Shown: positions 8,186 to 15,855 of the stretch, piece after piece
Position numbering within the stretch: position 1 is the stretch's first letter
How the letters are laid out: each line of letters begins with the position of its first letter
Assembly (NCBI RefSeq): GCF_021311115.1
Contig: NZ_JAJTNP010000006.1
Coordinates: forward strand, 248,001 to 312,000
Direction: 5' to 3'
Length of the DNA stretch: 64,000 nucleotides
DNA from: Chryseobacterium gwangjuense
Lineage (GTDB): Bacteria; Bacteroidota; Bacteroidia; Flavobacteriales; Weeksellaceae
Made by a program: the position numbers and the translations under genes
Notes under the pieces: generated by a model
Told to the model about the DNA's origin: nothing
What the model saw: only the letters and a program-made list of their open reading frames with translations
Databases searched by the model: none

Positions 8186-8216
8186 AAAAATCCTGTTAAT
8201 GAATAACAGGATTTTT
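8186..8216. terminator. Bidirectional terminator between the LuxE-like gene and aquaporin
   Basis: AAAAATCCTGTTA pairs perfectly with TAACAGGATTTTT around loop ATGAA. The A-run on one side and T-run on the other let it serve both converging genes. Confidence 0.85.
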
Positions 8217-8238
8217 TATGTATTTAAGTTGTTGTTGC

Positions 8239-8976
8239 TTAATGAGCAAGTTCTTCTTCCTGATTTTTCTGAAGTAAGAATTTATAAATCAATCCGCCGA
8301 CAATTCCTCCTAAAATAGGTGCTGCCCAAAATAGCCATAATTGGGAAATGGCATTTCCACCTACAAAAACAGCTTGAGAAAGTGATCTTGCAGGGTTTAC
8401 AGAAGTATTGGTAATAGGAATTGAAATTAAATGGATTAAAGTCAAAGCCAGACCAATGGCAATTCCTGCAAATTTTCCGTTCGCATATTTATCCGTTGCG
8501 CCCATAATGATGATAAGGAAAAACATTGTCAAAAGAAACTCCGCCATAAAAGCAGCTCCCATAGAATATCCTTTTCCAAAATAGACGGCATCGCCGTAAA
8601 AGTTGGTGGCAAAAGCTCCGGGACCTGAAAAATCGGGTGTTCCCGAACCACTTAAAATAAAGTACAATGCACCTGCTGCAACAATAGCGCCTAAACACTG
8701 TGCTACAATGTAAGGAATAAGATCTTTTGCGGAAAATCTACCACCTGCTACAAGACCGAATGAAACAGCGGGGTTGAAATGCCCTCCGGAAATGTGCCCC
8801 ACAGCATAAGCCATGGTAAGTACGGTAAGCCCAAATGCTAAAGCAACTCCTACCAGAAGTATACCCATTTGACCATTAGAAGCCGGAGCAATTTGTGAAG
8901 CAAAAATTGCGCTTCCGCAACCTCCGAAAACAAGCCAGAATGTGCCGAAAAATTCAGCGAAAAGTTTTTTTATCAT
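8239..8976 (-). CDS. aqpZ: Aquaporin Z-like MIP family channel
   Basis: 245 aa with six hydrophobic segments. Both half-helix signatures are present: [12 protein letters not shown] in the first repeat and [10 protein letters not shown] in the second, the Arg after the second NPA being the selectivity-filter arginine. The His/Gly composition and short loops fit a water-selective AqpZ rather than a glycerol facilitator; this subfamily call is inference. It sits in the cytoplasmic membrane. It is a single gene, converging with the LuxE-like gene at a bidirectional terminator, with about 200 bp of AT-rich DNA upstream. Confidence 0.92.
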   Translation of the reverse strand: MIKKLFAEFFGTFWLVFGGCGSAIFASQIAPASNGQMGILLVGVALAFGLTVLTMAYAVGHISGGHFNPAVSFGLVAGGRFSAKDLIPYIVAQCLGAIVAAGALYFILSGSGTPDFSGPGAFATNFYGDAVYFGKGYSMGAAFMAEFLLTMFFLIIIMGATDKYANGKFAGIAIGLALTLIHLISIPITNTSVNPARSLSQAVFVGGNAISQLWLFWAAPILGGIVGGLIYKFLLQKNQEEELAH

Positions 8977-9092
8977 ATGATTATTTTGTAAGTTATTCCA
9001 AATTTATAATTAAAAATTAATATTTTACGTTAATTTTTTAAAATATTTGTATGTAATTTGAAATAATATTTTTAATTTAATAAATGGGTTGT

Positions 9093-9118
9093 GTGCTGGT
9101 TGAATACAACGATAGCAC
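9093..9118. other. Imperfect hairpin in the aquaporin/M15-like divergent spacer
   Basis: Nested arms GTGCT/AGCAC and GTTG/CAAC around loop AATA, in a GC-richer patch of an otherwise very AT-rich 203-bp divergent spacer. It could be an operator, a 5' UTR hairpin or a remnant of an inserted element. Confidence 0.3.
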
Positions 9119-9179
9119 GGAATTTGAATGGGATAAGATAAATTGGTAATTTTCGTTTATAAATTCAAAAATCGGTTGA

Positions 9180-9800
9180 ATGAAAAAGTATGTATGTGTG
9201 TTTTTCCTGTTTTTTATTTTTGGCTTTTATCATGCTCAAGCTGTAAAAAAAACAGTACCATGTTACGACCTTAGTGAGGTCATGAAAGTAGAACCTACTC
9301 CGTTATATAAACCGCATCTGGATGCCTCCAAAAGCTTTGGAATGAAACTTCTTAAAGATTCCAAAATGGTTCAGAAATATATCAATAATGGGAAGTTTCA
9401 TAAAATAAAAAAAAGCGGGAAAGGCTATCGTGTGCAGAAACTGGATTACAGCAGAGCATGGATGGTCTCAAAAGGGAAATCAACGCTTGAAAAAATTGCG
9501 ACCCGTTTCAGTAAAGAAACAAAAGGACATACATTTACGGTTTCATCCATTACAAGAACATTAGAAGATCAATGTCGTCTGAGAAGAGTGAATTCTAATG
9601 CCGCTATGGGAATCAGTTCTCATAATTACGGAAATTCTTTTGATATTTCTTATGTTCGATTTAATAATGTTTTAAAAAATAATCCTAAAATGGAATTGGC
9701 TCTGGAGAAGGTTTTAAAATATTATTATGATGCAGGAAGGATCTATTACATCAAAGAAAGACAGCAAAGTTGTTTCCATGTTACCGTAAGAAACTACTAA
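9180..9800 (+). CDS. Secreted DUF5715-like protein with M15-type peptidase motif
   Basis: 206 aa with an N-terminal signal peptide (about 1-21, ending FYHAQA). The C-terminal half carries SSHNYGNSFDISY, matching the S-x-H-x2-G-x-x-x-D zinc motif of D-Ala-D-Ala (M15/VanY-like) peptidases, and CFHVTV near the end gives the third histidine. I infer a periplasmic or exported peptidoglycan-acting hydrolase. The substrate is not known. The spacing of the two motif blocks and the small size fit DUF5715 proteins of Bacteroidota. The gene is divergent from the aquaporin and stands alone. Confidence 0.75.
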   Translation: MKKYVCVFFLFFIFGFYHAQAVKKTVPCYDLSEVMKVEPTPLYKPHLDASKSFGMKLLKDSKMVQKYINNGKFHKIKKSGKGYRVQKLDYSRAWMVSKGKSTLEKIATRFSKETKGHTFTVSSITRTLEDQCRLRRVNSNAAMGISSHNYGNSFDISYVRFNNVLKNNPKMELALEKVLKYYYDAGRIYYIKERQQSCFHVTVRNY

Positions 9801-9870
9801 CATTCGGGGTAGTGAATGGATGAGAATTTTTGGGAAATTTTTCTTTTCATTAAATTCATTTCTTTTTCCG

Positions 9871-9878
9871 TATTTTTG
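9871..9878 (+). promoter_or_regulatory. -7 element of the ABC-F gene (TATTTTTG)
   Basis: Perfect TAnnTTTG followed by CACG, 40 bp upstream of the ATG. The resulting 5' UTR would consist mostly of the period-7 tract at 9888-9915. Confidence 0.6.
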
Positions 9879-9887
9879 CACGCGAAA

Positions 9888-9915
9888 ATTCATTATTCAC
9901 TATTAATCATTATTT
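9888..9915. repeat. Period-7 repeat in the ABC-F 5' UTR
   Basis: Four heptamers ATTCATT, ATTCACT, ATTAATC, ATTATTT, then AAC and the ATG at 9919. Confidence 0.6.
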
Positions 9916-9918
9916 AAC

Positions 9919-11850
9919 ATGCTTTCGGTTCAAAGTCTAGGATTACATCATTCAGGAACATATCTGTTTCAAAACGTGAATTTCACAATAAAAAAGGATG
10001 ATAAAATTGGTTTGGTTGGTAAAAATGGGGCGGGGAAATCCACTTTATTGAAAATGCTTTCCGGAGAAATCACTTTCTACGAAGGAAATGTAGTTCCTGA
10101 AGGAAATATTACGATCGGTTTCCTAAAACAGGATCTTGATTTCGTAAAAGGGAGAACGGTTTGGGCAGAAACCATGCAGGCTTTTGAACAGATCAACGCT
10201 TGGAAAGAAGAACTAGAGGAAGTGAATCATCAAATGACGGTAAGAACTGACTACGAAAGTGATTCTTATACGGATTTGATCAATAAAATGACCGAACTTA
10301 ATGACCTTTTGATGCATCATGATGCCTACAATCTGGAAGGCGACATGGAAAAAGTTCTGTTTGGTTTAGGTTTTAAAGCAGATGATTTTCAAAAAATTAC
10401 CGACGAATTTTCCGGAGGTTGGAGAATGAGAATCGAGCTGGCAAAATTGCTTCTTCAAAAGAACGATATCATGCTTCTCGATGAGCCTACCAATCACTTG
10501 GATATGGAATCGATCATGTGGCTGGAAAATTTCTTGAAAGATTATCCCGGAGCGATCGTTTTGGTAAGTCACGATAAGCAGTTCATGACGGCCGTTTGTA
10601 ACCGAACTTTTGATGTGAATAACAAAAAAGTGGATGATTATAAGGCTAATTATTCTAAATATCTCATCATGCGTGAAGACCGCCGTGAAAAACTGATTCA
10701 GGCTAAAAAGAATCAGGATGCGGAAATCAAGCAGATGGAAGATAATATCAATAAATTCCGTGCAAGTGCTACCAAAGCTTCTTTTGCCCAGTCTTTAATT
10801 AAAAAATTAGATAAAATCGAACGTATCGAAGTTGATAATGAAGACGTTTCTAAGTTCAATATTCGATTTGTTCAGTCACAAGTTCCGGGGAAAATTATTT
10901 TTGAAGCTGAAAACTTAGGAAAAGCTTACGGCAAAAAGCAGATTTTTGATGATGTAGATTTCATTGTTCAGAGAGGAGATAGAATTGCACTTCTTGGACA
11001 AAACGGACAGGGGAAAACTACTTTGGCGAAAATTCTTGCCGGAGATATTAAAGATTATTCAGGAAACTGGAATCTTGGTCATAATGTAAATATCGGGTAC
11101 TTTGCCCAAAATCAGGAGGAAGTTTTAACACCCAATAAAACCGTTCAGGAAGAAGCTGAAGATGCAGCAACAGAAGAAACAAGACCAAGAGTTCGTGATT
11201 TATTAGGATCTTTCTTGTTTCAGGGAGAAGCCGTAAATAAAAAAACAAAAGTACTTTCCGGAGGAGAAAGAAACCGTCTGGCTCTTTGTAAATTACTTTT
11301 ACGTCCGTTCAACACTTTGATTATGGACGAACCTACCAATCACTTGGATATTCAGTCTAAGGAAATTATTAAGTTGGCTCTTCAGAAGTTCGAAGGTACA
11401 TTGATTGTAATTTCGCACGACAGGGAATTCCTTCAAGGGCTTTGTGATAAAATCTATGAATTCCGTGATGGTAAAATGAAAGAATTCTTAGGGGATATCA
11501 ACGAATATCTTGAATTCAGACAAAAAGAATCAATCAGAGAAATTTCTGCAGAGAAGGCAAAACTTCACAGTGAAGAACCGAAAGTTGAGGTTGAAAAAGT
11601 GGAAGAAAAACCAGTGGTTAGTAATACTCAATCTTCTGTAATTGTAAGCAAAGAACAAAAAAGTATTCAGAATAAACTGAAAAAAGTAGAAGAAAGAATT
11701 TCAGAACTTGAAACAAGAGTGGAAGAGTTTGAGGCTTCTTTTACCAAAGAAAATCCTTCTGAAGAAATTTTGGAAAAATATAATAAAACGAAAGAAGATT
11801 TAGATCTTGCTTTGCAGGAATGGGAACATTTGGGTTCTCAACTGGATTAG
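9919..11850 (+). CDS. ABC-F family ATPase (ribosome-associated, Uup/YbiT-like)
   Basis: 643 aa with two ABC domains and no membrane segment. The first Walker A is GKNGAGKST (34-42), with signature FSGGWRMR and Walker B LLDEPTNHLD. The second Walker A is GQNGQGKTT, with signature LSGGERNRL and IMDEPTNHLD. The linker between domains is charged and helical (EDRREKLIQAKKNQDAEI), as in ABC-F proteins that reach into the ribosomal P-site region. A C-terminal coiled coil (about 570-640) resembles that of Uup. It probably resolves stalled ribosomes or assists ribosome assembly; antibiotic resistance is not implied. After the stop lies an inverted pair of REP-like elements instead of a normal terminator. 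Confidence 0.92.
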   Translation: MLSVQSLGLHHSGTYLFQNVNFTIKKDDKIGLVGKNGAGKSTLLKMLSGEITFYEGNVVPEGNITIGFLKQDLDFVKGRTVWAETMQAFEQINAWKEELEEVNHQMTVRTDYESDSYTDLINKMTELNDLLMHHDAYNLEGDMEKVLFGLGFKADDFQKITDEFSGGWRMRIELAKLLLQKNDIMLLDEPTNHLDMESIMWLENFLKDYPGAIVLVSHDKQFMTAVCNRTFDVNNKKVDDYKANYSKYLIMREDRREKLIQAKKNQDAEIKQMEDNINKFRASATKASFAQSLIKKLDKIERIEVDNEDVSKFNIRFVQSQVPGKIIFEAENLGKAYGKKQIFDDVDFIVQRGDRIALLGQNGQGKTTLAKILAGDIKDYSGNWNLGHNVNIGYFAQNQEEVLTPNKTVQEEAEDAATEETRPRVRDLLGSFLFQGEAVNKKTKVLSGGERNRLALCKLLLRPFNTLIMDEPTNHLDIQSKEIIKLALQKFEGTLIVISHDREFLQGLCDKIYEFRDGKMKEFLGDINEYLEFRQKESIREISAEKAKLHSEEPKVEVEKVEEKPVVSNTQSSVIVSKEQKSIQNKLKKVEERISELETRVEEFEASFTKENPSEEILEKYNKTKEDLDLALQEWEHLGSQLD

Positions 11851-11879
11851 TTTTCTTTTGGATTGAAATAATAATATTG

Positions 11880-11908
11880 AGATGCTTCGACTTCGCTCAG
11901 CATGACAC
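11880..11908 (-). repeat. REP-like element, left arm of an inverted pair
   Basis: On the minus strand it reads TGTCATGCTGAGCGAAGTCG then AAGCATC. It pairs with the copy at 11952-11979. Confidence 0.8.
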
Positions 11909-11951
11909 TACGGATAGTTTAATGTTAAATTTTAACAGTTAGTGTTAGCGC

Positions 11952-11979
11952 TGTCATCCTGAGCGGAGTCGAAGGATTT
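11952..11979 (+). repeat. REP-like element, right arm of an inverted pair
   Basis: Reads TGTCATCCTGAGCGGAGTCG then AAGGAT. With the arm at 11880-11908 it can form a hairpin with a stem of about 26 bp and a loop of roughly 43 nt, just after the ABC-F stop. It may stabilise or terminate that transcript. Confidence 0.8.
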
Positions 11980-12082
11980 TTAAGGTATATTTTAAAAGAA
12001 ATGTAACAAAACCTCAATCATTTCTACACATTACTCAAAATATTTTAATAAAACTTTAATCTAAAAGCTTAAATTATTTTTA

Positions 12083-12090
12083 TAATTTTG
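12083..12090 (+). promoter_or_regulatory. -7 element (TAATTTTG), leaderless spacing
   Basis: Ends 4 nt before the ATG at 12095, the same geometry as queD and panD. Confidence 0.55.
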
Positions 12091-12094
12091 ACAC

Positions 12095-12451
12095 ATGATT
12101 TTTAAAGAAAGCAGAAATCTAAAGAATTTTATTTCCAAATTGTTGTTTGGAATATATTTTCTTGCGCTGTTTTCTCAAAACTTTCACAGTCACAGTTCAG
12201 AAGAGGTTTTTAAAGGTTTTAACTTTAAAAAATCAGAAAATACCATTACAAAAAATGTAGTGAAAGAAAAAGCGGCTGATTGTTTGGCTTGTCATTTCTT
12301 AGCTACCGCACATACTTTGGTTCCTGAAGAATTCAGTTTTTCTTTTGAAAATTACACTCATGAAGTAAAGCAAATTATTGCTGTTCAGGAGAAAATATGG
12401 TCACAGACTAAATTTACATTTCAACTTCGCGGTCCTCCCGCAATTTCATAA
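12095..12451 (+). CDS. Small exported or membrane-anchored protein with HxH and CxxCH motifs
   Basis: 118 aa. A hydrophobic segment at about 12-28 can serve as a signal or anchor. It is followed by HSH (H31, H33), then CLACH (C63, C66, H67) with H73 close by, and the tail LRGPPAIS. This overall plan (N-terminal helix, small Cys/His cluster, RGPP end) resembles DUF2946-type proteins often found beside metal-related TonB receptors. I infer a periplasmic metal-binding accessory protein for the receptor 230 bp downstream. CxxCH alone is not enough to call a c-type cytochrome. The start is supported by the -7 element 4 nt upstream. Confidence 0.65.
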   Translation: MIFKESRNLKNFISKLLFGIYFLALFSQNFHSHSSEEVFKGFNFKKSENTITKNVVKEKAADCLACHFLATAHTLVPEEFSFSFENYTHEVKQIIAVQEKIWSQTKFTFQLRGPPAIS

Positions 12452-12644
12452 TTCATAGATTCTTTTCGGATTTTTTTGACTTAAATTTTTAAAATTTAAA
12501 TATTTTTTTGGTGGAAATTTAAACCATTAAGGATCGTTAAATGATTAAGAATTTTAAATGTAATGCATTGATTCATATTGATTAATATTAATTGAGTATT
12601 TCATTTCCAAAAAAATCCAATCAACAAATTTTTTTCGAAAAAAT

Positions 12645-12662
12645 GTACTTTACAACAAGTAC
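12645..12662. promoter_or_regulatory. Inverted repeat GTACTT-N6-AAGTAC before the TonB receptor
   Basis: Two perfect 6-bp arms with a 6-bp spacer, 19 bp upstream of the TonB receptor ATG. The position fits an operator or a 5' UTR hairpin of a regulated uptake gene. The sequence does not match a Fur or Zur box that I know. Confidence 0.4.
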
Positions 12663-12681
12663 GTAATCAATCTATTTAACA

Positions 12682-15066
12682 ATGAAATTGATATATAGCT
12701 TTATGCTGATCCTTTGTGGATTTGCATTTACAAACGCACAACAGACTTTTTCTGTAGAGGGAACTGTTCAGGATTTTCATGACAAAACGATGTTGGAAAA
12801 TGCGGTGGTGAAAATTGGTGACTTTGCTACAAAAACAGACAAAAAAGGAAAGTTTTCTTTTGATAAAATTCCTGCAGGAAAATATATACTCATTGCCAAA
12901 CATCCTGATTGTAATGATTATACTGAAAATATAGGAGTTACTCAGGATTTGCATTTGACAATTACTCTTGAGCATCATATTCAGGATATTGAAACAGTAA
13001 CCATTCACGGAAGCCATAAAAGCAACGGTTCTTTGGTGGTAAAAACGCTTGATAAGTCTGAAATTGATAGAAATTCTACAGATAATCTGGGTAATTTATT
13101 GACTAAAATTTCGGGGGTAAGTGCTCTGAAAACAGGAAGTAATATTTCAAAACCAATCATTCACGGACTTTACGGAAGCCGAATTTCCATTCTGAACAAT
13201 GGGGTAAAACTAGCGGAACAGGAATGGGGAGTTGAGCATGCACCGAATGTTGATATTAATAATTTTCAACATATTGATGTCATTAAAGGAGCTTCTGCTT
13301 TGAAGTACGGAAGTGATGCAATTGGCGGGGTTGTGGTAATGGAACCTGAAGTTTTTCCTAAAAAAGACACGATTAAAGGCTCTGTAAATCTTTCCGGAAT
13401 TTCTAACGGGAAAGGCCTTGGAGTAGAAGCCGATATTGCTAAAATATGGAAAAACGGATGGGCTGTGAAAACAGGAGGAAGCATCAAAAAATTAGGGGAT
13501 CAGCATACTCCCGATTATAATTTGATGAATACAGGAATGGATTTTTCTTCATTTAATTTTACAGTTCAGAATAATACCTATGAAAGAGGAATTTCATTTG
13601 ATTATTATTTAACGAACCAAAATATTGGAATTTACAGAGGTTCTCACGTTGGAAATAATGAAGATTTCTATAATGCAATCACTTCAAATATCCCGGCTTA
13701 TACAGGAGATTTCAGTTATAATATTGATAATCCGAGACAGGTTATTGAGCATCATATTGCAAAAGTTTCTGCCTTCAAAAGATTTGAAAATATTGGGAAA
13801 GTTTCTGCAACGTATAGCTATCAGTTTAATCACAGACAGGAATATGATATCAGAAGAGGGGAATTGAAAGATACCCCATCTCTTGATCTGGAGTTAATGA
13901 CCCATCAGTTTAATCTTAATGATTTGCTGGAAAGAGGAAAATTCTCTTTGGAAACCGGAATTGATGCAAGTTTTCAGAATAATTATTCGGATCCTTCGAC
14001 AAAAGCAAGACGTCTGATCCCGAATTATGATAAATATGCTGCAGGATTCTATTCGATCTTTAAATATAAAATCTCCCATGATTTTAATGTGGAAGCAGGG
14101 GCGAGATATGATTTTACCCGTTATGATGTGACGAAATGGTATGATAAAAGTGATTGGGAAAGTCGATATGCTGATTTGTATCCGGAGTTTTATGTGAAAA
14201 CGGATCAAAACAGAATTCTGACACGTCCTCAATTGAATTACCAAAACTTTTCGTTCAATGCGGGATTAGAATATCGACCGAATGCAAATTTTGATCTGAA
14301 ATTTAATTATGCAAAAGTGGGAAGAACCCCAAATATTGCTGAATTATTTTCGGATGGACTGCATCATTCGGCTTCTGTGATCGAAATTGGAGATATGGGA
14401 CTGAAAAGCGAACAGGGACATCAGTTTAATTTAACCATTGACTCAAGATTCAATGTATTAAAAGGATTAAATGTTTCTGTGAACCCTTACCTTTTTATTA
14501 CCAAAAACTTTATCAATGAAGTTCCGACGGGAGTACAGAATACAATCAGAGGCGTATTCCCTGTTTGGTCTTATCAACAAATTGATGCTAAAATGTATGG
14601 TGTAGATTTAGATGTCAGTTTTAAACTTACGGATTATCTTACCTATGTCGGAAAAGGAAGTTATGTGTACGGACAGGATGATACACACAATGTTCCTCTG
14701 ATCCTAATGATGCCGTCTAATTTTTCAAATGCATTGCAATTCAATAAAGAAAACTGGAATCATTTTTATTTTACTTTGGAAAACCAAACCTTTCTAAAAC
14801 AAAACAGATTCCCGGTTTATAATGCCACTGTTCCTGTTTATGTAAATGGGGAAGAAGAGCAAAAAGAAGTTGATTTGAGTACTCCGCCAAACGGTTATTC
14901 TCTTTGGAATATCCAAACGGGGATCAATATCAGCAAAAACCTTTCTGCAGGTCTTATTGTGAACAATCTTTTTAATATTTCGTACAGAGATTATCTGAAT
15001 CGTATGAGATTTTTCGCAGATGAGGCAGGAAGAAACTTTATTCTAAACTTTAGATACAGATTCTAA
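12682..15066 (+). CDS. TonB-dependent outer membrane receptor, probable metal uptake (ZnuD-like)
   Basis: 794 aa. The signal peptide is about 1-19. A carboxypeptidase-like regulatory domain (about 22-100, ending TITLEHHIQD) is followed by the plug (about 115-215, with IHGLYGSRISILNNG and DVIKGASALKYGSDAIGG) and a 22-strand-type barrel ending in FRYRF, with the terminal aromatic residue needed for barrel insertion. The plug resembles ZnuD-like receptors. Histidine clusters (HGSH, EHH, DGLHHSAS) and the HxH/CxxCH protein upstream suggest a divalent metal ligand such as zinc; this is inference. A lipoprotein gene follows 51 bp later and is probably in the same operon. There is no SusD partner, which argues against glycan uptake. 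Confidence 0.88.
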   Translation: MKLIYSFMLILCGFAFTNAQQTFSVEGTVQDFHDKTMLENAVVKIGDFATKTDKKGKFSFDKIPAGKYILIAKHPDCNDYTENIGVTQDLHLTITLEHHIQDIETVTIHGSHKSNGSLVVKTLDKSEIDRNSTDNLGNLLTKISGVSALKTGSNISKPIIHGLYGSRISILNNGVKLAEQEWGVEHAPNVDINNFQHIDVIKGASALKYGSDAIGGVVVMEPEVFPKKDTIKGSVNLSGISNGKGLGVEADIAKIWKNGWAVKTGGSIKKLGDQHTPDYNLMNTGMDFSSFNFTVQNNTYERGISFDYYLTNQNIGIYRGSHVGNNEDFYNAITSNIPAYTGDFSYNIDNPRQVIEHHIAKVSAFKRFENIGKVSATYSYQFNHRQEYDIRRGELKDTPSLDLELMTHQFNLNDLLERGKFSLETGIDASFQNNYSDPSTKARRLIPNYDKYAAGFYSIFKYKISHDFNVEAGARYDFTRYDVTKWYDKSDWESRYADLYPEFYVKTDQNRILTRPQLNYQNFSFNAGLEYRPNANFDLKFNYAKVGRTPNIAELFSDGLHHSASVIEIGDMGLKSEQGHQFNLTIDSRFNVLKGLNVSVNPYLFITKNFINEVPTGVQNTIRGVFPVWSYQQIDAKMYGVDLDVSFKLTDYLTYVGKGSYVYGQDDTHNVPLILMMPSNFSNALQFNKENWNHFYFTLENQTFLKQNRFPVYNATVPVYVNGEEEQKEVDLSTPPNGYSLWNIQTGINISKNLSAGLIVNNLFNISYRDYLNRMRFFADEAGRNFILNFRYRF

Positions 15067-15117
15067 AGGATTCAAAATTATTTTATACACAATTTACAAT
15101 CTTAAAATTTTAAACAA

Positions 15118-15714
15118 ATGAAAGTATTCAATACTAAAAATATATTTACATTATTAGCTGTTTTATTTATTGCTGTTACTGTCGTTTCTTGTCAGAGAGA
15201 CGGTTCAGCAGCTGAAGATGATCTTCCGCAAGAAGATCTTACCAATATCATTTTAAAAGTAAGAGACATTTCACCGGGAAGCACGGCTGCCGCAATACCA
15301 TATAATTACAGTATGGGAGCGGGTGGATCTCCGTCTATCAAATTGGAGGACGGAAAAACATATGAAGTCATTGCAGAATTTAGAAATGGGAATGATGATG
15401 CTACTAAGGAAATCAGAGATGCAAAAGATGAACACTTTTTAATTTTCAACTTCCCAAATTCTGATATTTCCTTGACCCGTACAGACGATGCTTCTTCTAC
15501 AAGAGCAGATGGAAAACGTGTAGGTTTAAGAACAGAGTGGGTTGTAAACAAAGCTAAAAAGAATCCATCTGCAACAAGTCAGCTGATCTTTACATTATAT
15601 CATGAGCCTGCAAGTGTGACTGAAGATTCTAATGTAAGTGGGAATGGAGTCGTGTTCGGAACTCAGGTTGGAGGTGAAACCGATGCTCAGGCAAACTATA
15701 ATATTACTAATTAA
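15118..15714 (+). CDS. Lipoprotein coupled to the TonB receptor
   Basis: 198 aa. A lipoprotein signal is clear: hydrophobic stretch LLAVLFIAVTVV followed by lipobox VVSC, with Cys at about residue 25. The mature part begins with acidic residues and contains a beta-rich body with no catalytic motif that I recognise. Flavobacterial homologues of similar layout (TonB receptor followed by a lipoprotein of about 200 aa) are often annotated as type 1 periplasmic binding fold proteins. I infer a surface or periplasmic substrate-binding partner. The gene is 51 bp downstream of the receptor and is closed by a terminator. Confidence 0.75.
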   Translation: MKVFNTKNIFTLLAVLFIAVTVVSCQRDGSAAEDDLPQEDLTNIILKVRDISPGSTAAAIPYNYSMGAGGSPSIKLEDGKTYEVIAEFRNGNDDATKEIRDAKDEHFLIFNFPNSDISLTRTDDASSTRADGKRVGLRTEWVVNKAKKNPSATSQLIFTLYHEPASVTEDSNVSGNGVVFGTQVGGETDAQANYNITN

Positions 15715-15734
15715 TATATCTTTTAATCTTGTTA

Positions 15735-15765
15735 ACAAAGCCACTGAATTTTTCGGTGGTTTTGT
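15735..15765 (+). terminator. Terminator after the lipoprotein gene
   Basis: ACAAAGCCAC pairs with GGTGGTTTTGT (one wobble) across a loop of about 10 nt, closing the receptor-lipoprotein operon. Confidence 0.65.
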
Positions 15766-15825
15766 ATTTAACAATATTTGGCTTTTTAAGTTGATTTTAA
15801 ATGAGTGATTTTCATAAAATTTTCA

Positions 15826-15833
15826 TATTTTTG
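15826..15833 (+). promoter_or_regulatory. tig -7 element (TATTTTTG)
   Basis: Perfect TAnnTTTG, 22 bp upstream of the tig ATG. Confidence 0.6.
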
Positions 15834-15855
15834 CAACCTAAAATTTTAATCAATA

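Noticed and set aside
9919..11850. ABC-F protein as a ribosomal-protection resistance gene
   Set aside because: The Uup-like C-terminal coiled coil and housekeeping context point to general ribosome function.
12281..12295. CLACH motif read as a heme c attachment site
   Set aside because: One CxxCH in a small protein with no cytochrome genes nearby and an RGPP tail; a metal-binding or DUF2946-like reading fits better.
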